DNA from: Thecaphora thlaspeos
Lineage: Eukaryota; Basidiomycota; Ustilaginomycetes; Urocystidales; Glomosporiaceae
Length of the DNA stretch: 64,000 bases
Direction: 5' to 3'
NCBI GenBank assembly: GCA_900291925.1
Contig: UWYS01000010.1
Location: forward strand, 620,001-684,000
Positions 1 to 10,668 of this stretch are shown in pieces (the stretch's first letter is position 1; each line of letters opens with the position of its first letter). The notes under the pieces are model-generated. The model saw only the letters and a list, made by a program, of their open reading frames with translations. It did no database searches and had not been told where the DNA came from. The translations under genes and the position numbers were made by a program.

Positions 1-968
1 GCAACAGTTCGGAAAAGCAGAAGAGAACAGAGCCGATCCTCAGACAGACGCCTTCTGGACGGATGTTGATCGCTTAGCCAGACGGCCAGTCCGTCGTTGA
101 TACTCATAGCAAGGTCTAAAACAAAAGCCAGCGCTGGCCACAGCTCGGAGACGTGTATGAATGCCTTCCTCGAGTCGTAGCAATCCAGATCAGAAGTTGT
201 TGCCTCGACGTAAAAGCCGCTGGCCAGACGGTCCCTATATTGGTGCGCTCCCGGGATGGGGATCGTGGACGCTAGTGTCAGATAGCGGCGTTCTTGACAT
301 CCAGCAGCAGCGACCAAATTAACCATGCGACCGCCATCACGGCGCTCGTCCGAACCGACATTGTTCAACTCTATCTCACCACACGTCGTCCTACATACTG
401 TCGCAAGCGATAGGAAGGTTCCCTCCTCGCCCTCTCAAACATCATCGAGAAGCAGCAAGCGACTCAGATAGCCCGCGAGGTCGAGATCGACAACACGACA
501 ATCGGTACGTAAGTTTCGGGGGATAGATGTTCTGGCCGTCGTCCATTTCCCTGACCTCTTCATCCACAACTTCGTTTGTAACACAACACCTCTTGCACTC
601 TAGGAATCCTCATCAAGTCGGAACGAGAGAAGAGTAGGTGTCTGCAAGTATTGAGATGCCTGAAGCTCCTCGATGGCTTTAGGTGAGTCCTTCGACACTT
701 GTAAGCTGTTGCCAGATCACTCATGATAGACTGATGCAGTGCGTCCGATAAGGTAGAGACTGGATGAAGGGCTGCATTGCAAGTTTGCGGTCATGACATT
801 GACCGAGACTGAACCAGTGAGTGACGTGCTACAGTGCGCCAAAATGGACGGACTGCCTGACGTTAAGCTCGGCTACGTTTGGCGCGTTGCGTCGAAGAGG
901 GTCCGCCCGAGCCGATTCTGTTCATACCGAAGAGAGAGGAAGAGGAGGAAGGGGAACAAAGTCAGCCA
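1..968. other. left edge, no confident gene
   Basis: No gene can be called with confidence. A plus-strand frame open from base 2 to a TGA at 98-100 could be the last 32 residues of a gene that enters from the left. A second stretch looks like spliced coding sequence: an open frame around 430-510 ends at a GTACGT donor and rejoins in frame at a CTCTAG acceptor near 603, giving a short charged helix-like segment. I could find neither its start nor its end and do not recognise it. The rest holds no repeat or RNA gene that I can see. Confidence 0.3.
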
Positions 969-1965
969 TCACCGTGCGTATGAGCGCGGCCGCATCCACA
1001 GCCGGGCGCCTACGCACTTCTTCCTGGCTCCACCTCGACCGCCCGCCGCGATAGGATCATCGAGACCGTCCAGGTCCATGCCGTCTGCACCGTACCACGT
1101 CGACCTCGCTCCTGACCTGCCGCCTTCCTGCGCCTGCTGCAACGCCAGGAAGAGGACCTGGTTGTGCTCCTGCCTGGCTGCCGCACCTGCCGCCTCTTGC
1201 GCCCTGATCCTGTCGATCTTTGCCTCGAGACTCTTCAGCACGCCGACGGCGCTGTTGTTCCATCCCTGCAGTTGGCCGAGCAGCGTGCCTACGTCCGAGG
1301 CGCCTCGGACGTCACGACCGATGACGGCGTCGACCTCGAAGCGCGACTTGATCTGATTGAGTTTGCCGCCGAGCAGACCGGCATAGATCGAGTCGATGAT
1401 CAGGTCTTCCAGCTCTCGCACGTCTGGACTCGCGTAGTTGAGAAAGGAGAAGAGGACGCCGTACGGAAGCACGCGGCTGCGCGAGGCGAGCGTGACGAGC
1501 GTGAGCTGGCGGAGCTTGAAGAGTTGGACGGCGGTAAGCTCCGGGAAGGATGATGATGAGGCGGTGTAGTCGGTCATGGTACCGTAGGCGAACAGCTCGA
1601 GGAGGCGGTAGAAGTGCGCATACTCTTCCGAGTTGCGCAGCTGCGGAGAAGAGGACACGGGGAAAGTTGAGTGGGGTCCACGCTAAATCAGTCCGCGTGC
1701 TCGTAAGCTCCAGAATGCCCAGGCTGGGGCGGACCCCAATGGACGGCACACTCACCTCTGCGACGCCGGGGACGTCGAACAGCTCTGAGAAGACATATAC
1801 GCCGTTTGCTTCGGTGACCTGCTGGACGAGCTTTGCGGCGGCCGCGCCTCGAGGCTTGGTGGATCTGGCGAGGATGAGGAAGGGCTCGAGCTTGGATCCC
1901 GAGCCCGAGGCGACCGCGGCGGAAGCGGAGGAGGAGGAGGACGCGGAGGACGCGGCGTGCGACAT
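969..1965 (-). CDS. csn7: COP9 signalosome complex subunit 7 (PCI domain)
   Basis: Two exons read leftward, 1965-1756 and 1640-969, joined in phase 0 across a GTGAGT...CAG intron of 115 nt, giving 293 residues. The N-terminus has a serine/alanine-rich lead followed by the CSN7 signature region FLILARSTKPRGAAAAKLV (about residues 29-47), then helical PCI-domain sequence to about residue 175 (RNSEEYAHFYRLLELFAYG at the start of exon 2). In this family the PCI domain holds the subunit in the COP9 signalosome, which removes Nedd8 from cullin-RING ubiquitin ligases. The C-terminal 60 residues are low-complexity and could hide a further short intron. The start is the first ATG after a stop-rich stretch. 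The gene is head-to-head with Chk1, 551 bp apart. Confidence 0.88.
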
Positions 1966-2516
1966 GGCGAGGTGCGCTTGCGAGGGCTGACTTGTGGCTG
2001 TAAAAAGTAGCGACGGTGCAGTGGAAAGGAGGCGGGGTTGGGTGAGTGCAGGTGAGGTGATGGTCGTGAGTTGGGATGGGAGCACGGAGGCTGCTGCGCA
2101 CGGTGACGGCCCGTGCTCCTCACCCTCCACCCTTTCTCACACCTCCACCCTCGTGCCTCGACCGTGCCTGCGTGCTCGGTGCCGCAGCCTGCCAACGTGC
2201 AATTTACGCCAGCGGCCAAAAGACGCGCCGACACGACGACGCGTTCCGCTTTCCTGCCAAGCAGCGGCGGCGGCGGCTGAGTGTCACTTTCGCCACCCTC
2301 CCATGCCACCTCCTCGCACTACCACCACTCATGCACCACATACCCTATCAACCGACCCCCATAGACCATACCCGACGAATCCCTGCCCGCAGCCTCCACA
2401 AAGCGCCGCTACTCACCAACACCACGACGGCCTAAACGACCCTCGGCATCACGTTTGTAATCGGACCCCGACCTCTCTCCCTCTTCCTCGCCCCCACCTC
2501 GACCGCCGCCACCACT
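1966..2516. promoter_or_regulatory. shared upstream region of CSN7 and Chk1
   Basis: This 551-bp spacer separates two divergent start codons, so it should hold both promoters. It is rich in short pyrimidine runs, as fungal 5' leaders often are. I see no clear TATA box or operator-like repeat. Confidence 0.5.
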
Positions 2517-4710
2517 ATGCCGATCCCCATCTCCTCCACAGGCCAGTCCTATCCGACCGTCCTGGGATACCGCATCGTCCAGCTCATCGGCGGCGGCGGC
2601 TTCTCAAAAGTCTTCCGCGCCGTCAACTCGCGCTCCAAATCGCACTCCGTCGCTGCCATCAAGGTCATCTCCTACGCTCCCGGAAGGTCCAACAAGTTCC
2701 CCATAGACCGGCGCGCGCTGCAGAAGGAGGTACAGGTCCACTCGATCCTCAAACATGCAAACGTACTCGAGTTCCTCGGCGCAGTAGAGAAGGGCGTGGC
2801 CAAGAACGGTCAAGGGGTGATGGAGAAGGGCATCCTAATGGGCGAGGCGGTCGCCACCACCCAGGAGAGCAAGCAGGCCATGGACAAGGAACGAGAGCGC
2901 AAGTTGCTGGGCGAGACAAGGGAGGAAAACTACGTCCCAGGTCTCTACATGGTGCTCGAGCTGGGCGCCGGCGGCGATCTCTTCGACAAGATCGGTGAGC
3001 ACACAAGAGCGGTCGGAGTTAGCGTGGGCACACTCTGGTGCTGCGCCGTCACTGACCGTCTCTCACATCCTTGCCGATCGCAAAGCACCCGACTACGGCG
3101 TCGAAGAGGACCTGGCACACTTCTACTTTTTGCAGCTGATGGCCGGCCTGGTGAGTAGTCTTCCGGGTCTCTCCTGTCTTCGTCAAAGGCGACGCTGACC
3201 CCGTCGTGACCACTCGTTCCGCTATACCCTCGCACAGGAATACATACACGCACAGGGTGTCGCGCATCGCGACATCAAGCCCGAAAACATGCTGCTGGAC
3301 GCCGAGGGTGGGTGCGAGGATACCGTGACTTGAGCGATCCCGTCACACAGATGGGTTCTGATGCGCTCTGGCCTTCCACACCAACAGGCAACCTCAAGAT
3401 TGCCGACTTCGGTCTTTGCAGCGTCTACAAGTACAAGGGCAAGGAGAGGGACATGAATGGAGCCTGCGGCAGTCTTCCCTACATTGCACCAGAGGTGAGA
3501 GGCAGACAGGGCTAGTTCGCAGGGCACCATCGTACCATGACGACGGCACCTCCATTTGACAGTTGCTGACTCCACCTATCGGGCGCTATCCGTTTCACCG
3601 CAGATGAACGGCAAGCCGTACAAGGGCGAGCCGGTCGACGTGTGGTCTTCGGGCGTGGTCCTGTTCGCTTTGCTGGTCGGCAGCACGCCGTGGGACGAGC
3701 CGACGTCGCGCTCGCCCGAGTACTGCGCCTACCGCTCAGGCGAGCTGTTCCAGTACGACCCATGGACGCGCATCCCGCCCGACGTCCTCTCGCTGCTGAA
3801 GAAGATGATGAACCCGTACCCGGAAAAAAGGATCAGCTTTGAGAGGATCAAGCGCCACCGGTGGTACATGCGCCGCAACGCCCTCATCACCCAAAAGGGC
3901 CGCTGCAACGATCCGGTCAATCTGGCCGAGAAGCTGCTCCAGGGCCTGGCCGTCTCGGGCGACATCAGCATCGGCATTACCGGTGGCGCCGACGCCGGCG
4001 GCAATGCGGCGGCACGCTCCGACCTCCATACCGACGGCAAGCGGGCCGAGATCCCGGAAAACGTCTCGTTGACGCAGCCCGAGGCGATCCAGAAGTCGTC
4101 GCTGCAGTTCGGGTCGGGCGGCTCGAGGGATACGCCGCTCCAGCTGCCCTCGTCCACGGCGCTACCGTCGCTGGCCGGCAACAGCGACGACACGAGCAGG
4201 AGGCTGGCAATGAGCCAGCAGATTTCAAATCGCAGGATGGAGTTCCCTGGCTCGACGGGCCAGATGGGAGGATCGGGCGCCGTTCCCGAGGCGAGCCAGT
4301 TTACGCAGGCCCTCAATCACTTTGTAGGTAGCCCCGCCCGCTCTGCCTCGCGACCGTCGAGGGCACGGGGCAAGCTCGATTCGATTCGATACTGACCGGA
4401 TGCCTCTTCTTCCTTCAATCTCGTCACTGCCCCGACCCGCAGACGCAATTCGATTCGCTGACGGCCGGCGGCGCCCACGCGCGCTTCTCGCCGCACCTGA
4501 CGCGGTTCTTCTCTACGTCGGACGCGACGTCAGTCACGACGCTGATCGCCGAGATGCTCGACATGCTAGCGGTGCAGAAGAGCGTCGAGCCGATGGGCGA
4601 GGTGGAAGATATTGAGGAGGCCTACACATTCATGGTTCACGGCGATACAGGCGACGTCAAGCTCAAGGACGCCGCCGCCTCTACCTCAGCTACCGACAAG
4701 ACGACGGGTG

Positions 4711-4741
<31 letters not shown>

Positions 4742-5018
4742 GGTCAAGGTGGGCACGCGCGGTGCCCGGATCCGACTGGCGACAACCGACAAGCGCAAGT
4801 GTCCGCTGCGAGGCGACGTGAGGATCGAGATCCTTGTAGGTGGCGGAGAGAGACACGAGAACGGCAGCGGCGCCGCTAGCACGACGGCCACGGACGCTAG
4901 GACGGCACAGTGCCTGGTGATTATGAGGAGGAGCAAGGGAGATCCGTTGGAATGGAGGAGACTCTTTAGGGAGATCTGCAAGCAGCCCGCCATCCGCGAG
5001 ACGATCACCTCGACGTGA
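2517..5018 (+). CDS. chk1: Chk1-type checkpoint serine/threonine kinase
   Basis: Six exons: 2517-2994, 3086-3150, 3238-3307, 3388-3494, 3604-4323 and 4443-5018; all joins keep frame and give 671 residues. Kinase landmarks are the glycine loop GGGGFS (25-30), lysine K49, HRDIKPEN with D193, DFG at 211-213 and APE at 238-240. The order [14 protein letters not shown], then HRDIKPEN, then [10 protein letters not shown] fits Chk1 rather than Chk2. Family knowledge: Chk1 relays DNA-damage and replication-stress signals to Cdc25/Wee1 after phosphorylation by ATR-type kinases. An insert of about 45 residues (roughly 100-145) sits between the N-lobe strands. The tail (481-671) starts with [22 protein letters not shown], resembling the Chk1 KA1 regulatory domain, and is interrupted by a nine-serine tract encoded by AGC repeats. 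Confidence 0.92.
4711..4738 (+). repeat. AGC trinucleotide tract in Chk1 coding sequence
   Basis: About nine AGC units encode a polyserine run inside the C-terminal regulatory region of Chk1. A tract like this can change length by slippage without shifting the frame. Confidence 0.9.
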
Positions 5019-5714
5019 AGGAGCCAACTGTCCACGCCCGCCGTGCCGACGCAATCCTGTATTGCTATGCCGCCAGCCAGCTAGCATGCTGCTCTCTCGC
5101 ACTTCATCGTGCGTAGCCGTTGCTGACCTCATGCAATATCTCTCTCTTGTAACGTCGCGATGAAAGGTCGACAGCCGTCGTATGGGAGACGTGTGCTGCG
5201 GCGAGGAGAGAAAGAGCATACCTCGCGTCCAGGAACATGTCAACGAGGCGCGTGTCGGGCACGAGCGGTGACGCTGCCACTCGCGCGCGGTGGTGCTAGC
5301 ACGGCAGGGCAGGCGGAAAGAGGAGCCAGCCGACGCTATACGAGGCCGGCCCAGGGCCAATCACGCAGCCACCGAAAAACGAAACAGGGGTTCGTGCGGC
5401 GCGTTTACTCTGAAAGGCGAGGGAGGCGCCAGGCAGGCAGCCCAGGGTGGCCTCAGCACGACGCCGATCAGGTCAGCGAGCTCTCCGCCACGAGAGCAGG
5501 CAGGCAAGCGGCCCTCGGCCGCCAACTCCACATTCGACAAGTCGACCCTGTACCGCCCCCCCGCTTCCCCTCTGCCTTCCCTGCTTCATTGCCGCGACGA
5601 TCGGCAATTAACACCGCCGCCACCGCCACCGCCACCGCCACATCTCGCTGCATACACGCGCAAGCCTCGCTCACATCTCCTAGACTTACACGACTAGAAA
5701 CAAACGCCACCGTC
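5019..5714 (+). promoter_or_regulatory. Chk1 3' flank and Kes1/Osh4 upstream region
   Basis: These 696 bp lie between two co-oriented genes. The last 150 bp are pyrimidine-rich with repeated CCACCG units near 5620-5640, which fits a 5' leader. No RNA gene or conserved open frame is visible. Confidence 0.4.
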
Positions 5715-7202
5715 ATGCCCGCCGAGGAAGAAGTCGGAGCCGCCGTCCCCGCCGACCAGAAGCAGGGATGGGGTCAGGTGAGTGGACGTTGTTGCTGCCG
5801 CCGCCAACAACATGGTCCACGTATCGCTCACCTCGACCCTCGCTCCTGTCCCCCTTTCTGCATTTCTTTACCTTCTCGGCGCAGTTTCTGAAATCGATCG
5901 CCACCTTCTCGGGTGACCTCTCCTCGCTCACCGCCCCTTCCTTCATCCTCTCGCCCGTTTCGCTGGTCGAGTTCCCCGCCTACTGGGGCGAGCACCCCTC
6001 TCAGTTTGCCGAGATTGCAAAGGGCAAGGACGAGGTCGAGCGCATGGTCCTGGTGCTCCGCTGGTTCATCGGTACCTTGAAGGGCCAGTTCACCGCGAGG
6101 AACACGTCGATGGGCAGCGAAAAGAAGCCTCTCAACCCCATTCTCGGAGAGCTCTTCCTCGGCAAGTGGGGCGACAAGGACGGACGAGGAGAGACGAAGC
6201 TCACCTCTGAACAGGGTGAGTAGGGGCGCTCGCTATGTGCCGATGCCGAGGCGAAGCGGTAGATCGACCCACGCATACTAACCTTGGCCCGACCGTCGAC
6301 CCCCCGACAGTCTCGCACCACCCTCCGATCACGGCCTACCACATCGAGAACGCCACCGCCGGCGTCACGCTCGAGGGTCACTGCGCGCAAAAAACGTCGT
6401 TCAGCGGGCGCTCGATCAACGTCAAGCAGGTGGGCCACGCCATGATGCGCGTCAAGACGGCCTCGATGGACCACGAGGAGCTCTACCTCATCACTCTCCC
6501 CAACCTCGTCATCGAAGGTCTCTGGTACGGCAGCCCCTACGTCGAGCTGACGGGCAGCTCCTACATCCAGTCCACCTCGGGCCTCCTCACCACGCTCAAC
6601 TACACGGGCAAGGGCTACTTTAGCGGCAAGTCGCACTCGTTCAAGGCCTCGATCGGCGCAGGCGGCAGCTCGTTCTACAACGTCGAGGGAGAGTGGACCG
6701 GCGTCAGCAAGTACAAGGGCAAGAGCCTGAGCGGAGGCAATGACGAGGTCTTCTGGGACGCCAGTACGCCGCGCGAAGAGATCCAGGTGGAAGAGCTGGC
6801 AAAGCAGAGCGACATGGAAAGCAGGAAGGTCTGGGAGACGGTGGCACGCGGCATCAGGACGGGCGACTACGACACGGCCAGCAAGGACAAGACCCGCATC
6901 GAGGTGAGCAGGTGTTGTCGCCCCACTTTCCCCATTCCCTCTTCTGGTTATCCCCTCCCCCTTGGCTTCCCTTTCACTGAACTCTCCTAACCCCCTCAAT
7001 CTTCACTCAATTCGCCCACCACGCCCGGACATAGAACGACCAACGCACCAAGCGCAAAGAAGAGGCCGCAGCAGGTACGCCGCACCAGCTCGAACACTTT
7101 GTCCACGTCGACGATGACCAAGAGTACCGACAGCTCGCGGCCAAGTTCGACGGTAAGCCGGCCACCGAGGATGCGTATAGACGTAAGCCGCGCGTCAACT
7201 AG
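5715..7202 (+). CDS. oxysterol-binding protein, Kes1/Osh4 type
   Basis: Four exons: 5715-5777, 5885-6215, 6311-6903 and 7035-7202, giving 384 residues, the usual length for short single-domain Osh proteins. The join of exons 2 and 3 recreates the OSBP signature EQVSHHPP at 130-137. [12 protein letters not shown] just upstream is the other conserved core motif. The N-terminal [18 protein letters not shown] segment corresponds to the lid over the sterol pocket. There is no PH or ankyrin domain, so the protein is a stand-alone lipid-exchange domain. Known family role: exchange of sterol and PI4P between the Golgi/plasma membrane and the ER. The final exon encodes a charged tail starting [19 protein letters not shown], also typical of the family. 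Confidence 0.93.
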
Positions 7203-7523
7203 ATTGGGCCCCTTGTACTTCGGCTTCCCATGTCCCCGCCATCGTCGTAGCCTTGTGCCGGTGTTCCGGACTGGAGTCGTAACTGTCTCGCTGCTGAGTG
7301 GATGAATTCCCAACATCGCATGGTCTTGCAGATGCGGTTCGAACGTGTGGCGGCGGTGGTGGTGGAGGAGGAGGTGGAGGAGAGTGAGTGCTGCTGGGTA
7401 ATGTCCATGTTGTTCAGTGGGACGAAGGATGGTCCTGAAGGGAAGTACTGAGCTGTCTACGGTGTACAGGCCACAAGGCGAGATCGCTTGCCTTTTCTTC
7501 TCGCTGCAAGGCGACGGATCTTT
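7203..7523. other. convergent 3' spacer
   Basis: This 321-bp gap lies between the 3' ends of the Kes1/Osh4-like gene and the J-protein gene. It contains a purine-rich GGT/GGA tract at about 7345-7385. I see no gene in it. Confidence 0.5.
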
Positions 7524-9084
7524 CTACTCAACTTCCACCGTCCACTCTCTTTCCTCTGCTCGTATCCCTTCTTCCACCGTCCACTCTCTTTCCTCTGCTC
7601 GTATCCCTTCTTCCACCTCCTTCGTCGTTTCGTCTTGCGCCGCCGCCGCTGCTGCCGCCTTCTGCTGCGCTAGTTCTTTGTCCACTTCATCGATGGGCAC
7701 GAGTTCACCCAACTTGCTGCGTATCATGCTGCGTGTAAAGAGACGCGCCCACGTCGTCTCTGCATGCGACGGCTCGCGTTTCTCCTTCGCCGGTGAGGGC
7801 ATATTGCCTCTTGACGATGCGACGACGGCGGCGGCGGAAGCGGCTGCTTGGTGTATTGTTGTTGTTGTAGAGCGCTCGACGGGGCGGAGAGGACGGAGCC
7901 TGTGTGGTATGCCGGGACGAGGCGAGGTCAGTCTACCTTGTGCGCCGGGCGAGGGGTGGGGAGGATGCGGCTTGGACTGAACTCACTCGGCAGCAACACC
8001 TTTGGCGCTCTCAAAGGTGGTCCGGTTAGCGAGTTGGTCTATATGGGCAGACATCTGTACGAGCGCCTGCATCTCCTGTCCCGCTTGGGCGGGAAGCGGA
8101 CCCAGTTCGAGCGCAGAGATGACGGGTGCCAGTTGCTGTGTCGCTAACAGCGAGATGGTGAACAGCTCGTGGAGGACATGGACAATATCGTGCGGTGTCG
8201 AGTTGGGCAGCAAGATGCGTAACAGCGATGGCATGTTTGGCGAAACAAGGAGGTGGAGCTCGATGGCGAGCAGGAGGAAGAGGGTCGAGAGACGCCACTA
8301 CCGGGACAAGGTACAAGTGGACCAGGTTTCGAGCGTCAGAACAGGAGGGAGAGGTGGAAGCGAGGGACATGCTGAGGGGTGCTGCGAGACATACAAAGTG
8401 TGATGCGCCGTTGTTGTGGCCGCCGAGGTAGGTCACGACGGTGTAGACGATCGGGTTAGCGACATAGAAGCCGACACAACCCTTGAGGCCGCGCAGCATA
8501 TACTCGCGCAACGTGATGCACTCGCGCCACTCGGTCACGTCCGGGCCAAAGCTGGACGTCGTCGCCATCGCAAATGGTACAACAGGGAAGTAGCACGGTC
8601 GGCCAAGATTGTCAGCGGATCGTCGGCGCCATCGGGGGTGTAGGGAGACGTAGGATCCCGGTCCGACTCACCGGTCGTAGGTGAACCTCTTTCCGGCATC
8701 CTGCAGAGCGTCGTGGGCCTTGCGCAGGAGGATAAAGTACGACTCGCCCTGCGGTCCCACCTTGTCGGGATGGAACTTGCGCGCGAGAGCGCGGAAGCTG
8801 CGTTTGACGCCCTCGCCGTCGACATCGAGCGGGAGGCCGAGGATCTGGTAGTAGTTCTGCGGAGCCCCAAGGATCGAGTGGTAGAACGAGTAGAGGAGGT
8901 AGGACAGGATGACGAAGGCGCGTGCTGACTGGGTGTGGATATACGCGGAGCGTTGGTCGGTGGGGCGGGAGAGGATGGACGAGTTGTAGAGGAAGAGGAG
9001 AAGAAAGCGGGTGAGGAGCGAGGGGAGAAAGGACCAGGAGAGGATAGGGACGAGCGTGGAGCTGCCCGAGAGGAGAGACGACAT
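7524..9084 (-). CDS. membrane-anchored J-domain (Hsp40) protein
   Basis: Four exons read leftward: 9084-8672, 8551-8395, 8297-7987 and 7899-7524; all phases fit, giving 418 residues. The N-terminus carries two hydrophobic segments (about 10-35 and 56-75). A J-domain follows (about 78-139), with HPD at 105-107 and its closing YDRF rebuilt by the first splice junction. After it come two more hydrophobic stretches (about 157-178 and 191-206), a helical region and a charged tail. J-domains stimulate Hsp70 ATPase, so this protein should recruit Hsp70 to a membrane, probably ER or mitochondrial; which one cannot be told from sequence. The tail ends in a perfect 13-residue duplication (EEGIRAEEREWTV twice). 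I do not recognise a named orthologue. The first intron is 120 nt; the third, 87 nt, splits a glutamate codon. Confidence 0.82.
7535..7612. repeat. perfect 39-bp tandem duplication in coding sequence
   Basis: Two identical 39-bp units at 7535-7573 and 7574-7612 lie within the last exon of the J-domain protein gene. Being a multiple of three, the duplication adds 13 residues without a frameshift. Confidence 0.97.
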
Positions 9085-10365
9085 GGCGAGGTGGCGGTGG
9101 TGGCCGACGGGACGATGGGACGACGAGCGCCGAGGAAGGTGGGAGAGAAAGAGGTACCAGCGTGCGGCTGAGCTGTGTCGGGAGCGCAGGCAAACGCCAC
9201 AGTCACAGGTGTTGCTCTGGCAGGCGTCGTGCTCGCGTCGGGTGATGGCCGAGCTGCGAGTTGCTGTGGCTCGACCTCGGGCTTCCGAGGCGGGCAACGG
9301 AAGACCCGATGCCATCCCTCTGCACATCGTTGTCTGGCCACCCTCACGTGCCTAGCTTCGCCCCTCGCCCCTCGCCCCTCGCCCTCTCGCTCGTTCTTGG
9401 AGGCGGCTGCTGCCGCGATGGGTACTGTACAAGGCGAACCCATCGGCTCATCCGTCGCCCATGTATGCCGTTCTTGCTGACAAAGCCCTCGCCCTCCGTG
9501 GCCTGACGGCAGGCTTGCTTGACGGTCCAACGGCCCCAACTGGTTTATGGCCGACAGCTTCCGAACGTCTCTGTCGCGTACTGTAGACTCACATTGGTGC
9601 CACCGTGGCGTGCAACGAGGCGTGCAACGAGGCGAGGGAGTCGTGACAGATCTCGCATCGCTCGCCCTCGTATGCGGCCGCCTCACTTCAACAGCGACGC
9701 TGAAATAGGGCGCCCCAGCTGCAGGCTCCCAGCAGGCTCCCAGCAGGCTACAGTACAGGTTACAGCACATAGCGTGGGTGGATTGTCGTCATCAGCCGTC
9801 TCTTTATGGCAGCAGCGGACCGTTTGCTTGGTCAGAGTCTGGCGCAAGTTGCCGCGCCTCCCGCGGCCCTTTGTCCTCGCATGACGACGAAGAAGGCGAC
9901 GATGTTGGGCTCGAGCAGGAACCAACCGGCCGGCTGGCGGCGTCGGCGGAGAAGCGAAAGCGCCAACTCTTGGTTCCTTTTTGCTGCTCCGCCTGCACGC
10001 GTGCCCGCACGCCCGCATCGCCGCACGGTGTGTGTGTGTGTCAAAAGAAGGGCGATCCGCAGACGAGCAGTGAGTGGCCAAGGCGCACCAAGCAAGCAAG
10101 CAGGAGGCTGAGCTGCGACGCGCGCGCGCAAGACGGGGGCCGCCATCGCAAAGACCTGCGTGCGTGCGTACGCAGACCGAAGCGTACGCTACGGAGAGGT
10201 CCAGAGCATCAAGAGTCGAGCAGTCGGAAGGACCGGTCGAGCGTTCAGGGAGAGACAGCGACCCGGTCGTGACAGCGCGGTGAGATGAGACAGAGGGGAG
10301 GAGGGGCAGCGTCGAGGACGACGGGAGCCAAAGGTCCCGCCTCACCTGTGAGTACGTTCGTACTG
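9085..10365. other. gene-free spacer upstream of the J-protein and left of the transposon
   Basis: I see no convincing gene in these 1,281 bp; open frames on both strands lack domain-like composition. The first few hundred bases should hold the promoter of the J-domain gene. The spacer has several short direct duplications: CCCCTCG units near 9358-9385, a doubled CGTGCAACGAGG near 9610-9635 and a tripled CAGGCTCC-type unit near 9720-9750. TACTGTA/TACAGTA heptamers occur at 9423, 9579 and 9749. Confidence 0.5.
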
Positions 10366-10517
10366 CAGTCGTGTGCAGATGAATTGAGACGCGAGGACAA
10401 ATGAAAGGCTGAGAGAGACGCTAGGAGTAGTGATCTTGGGGATCACTCAAGATCACTACCTCCACTTACCTTGGGCACCTTGCTCGACTACCGTACCCAT
10501 GACTGCCAACTGCAAAC
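10366..10517 (+). repeat. left terminal inverted repeat of the transposon
   Basis: It matches the reverse complement of 13207-13358 with only a few mismatches. Within it, GTAGTGATCTT (10427-10437) and its exact complement (10449-10459) form a subterminal palindrome around an 11-nt loop, a likely transposase-binding site. Confidence 0.93.
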
Positions 10518-10668
10518 TACCACCACCCCTTACTGGTGCTGCCTGCCAACAACACCAGCTCTATCCAACCACTCCCAACACCTTCTCTTTCTCCTTCAAC
10601 CTGCTCTCCAACTCTACCATTGCAGCACACCAGCCAAGCTTGCTGCACTTCCTAACACTGCCAGTGGG

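Noticed and set aside
10021..10040. GTGTGT microsatellite as a regulatory element
   Set aside because: It is a short simple repeat with no partner sequence or conserved context.
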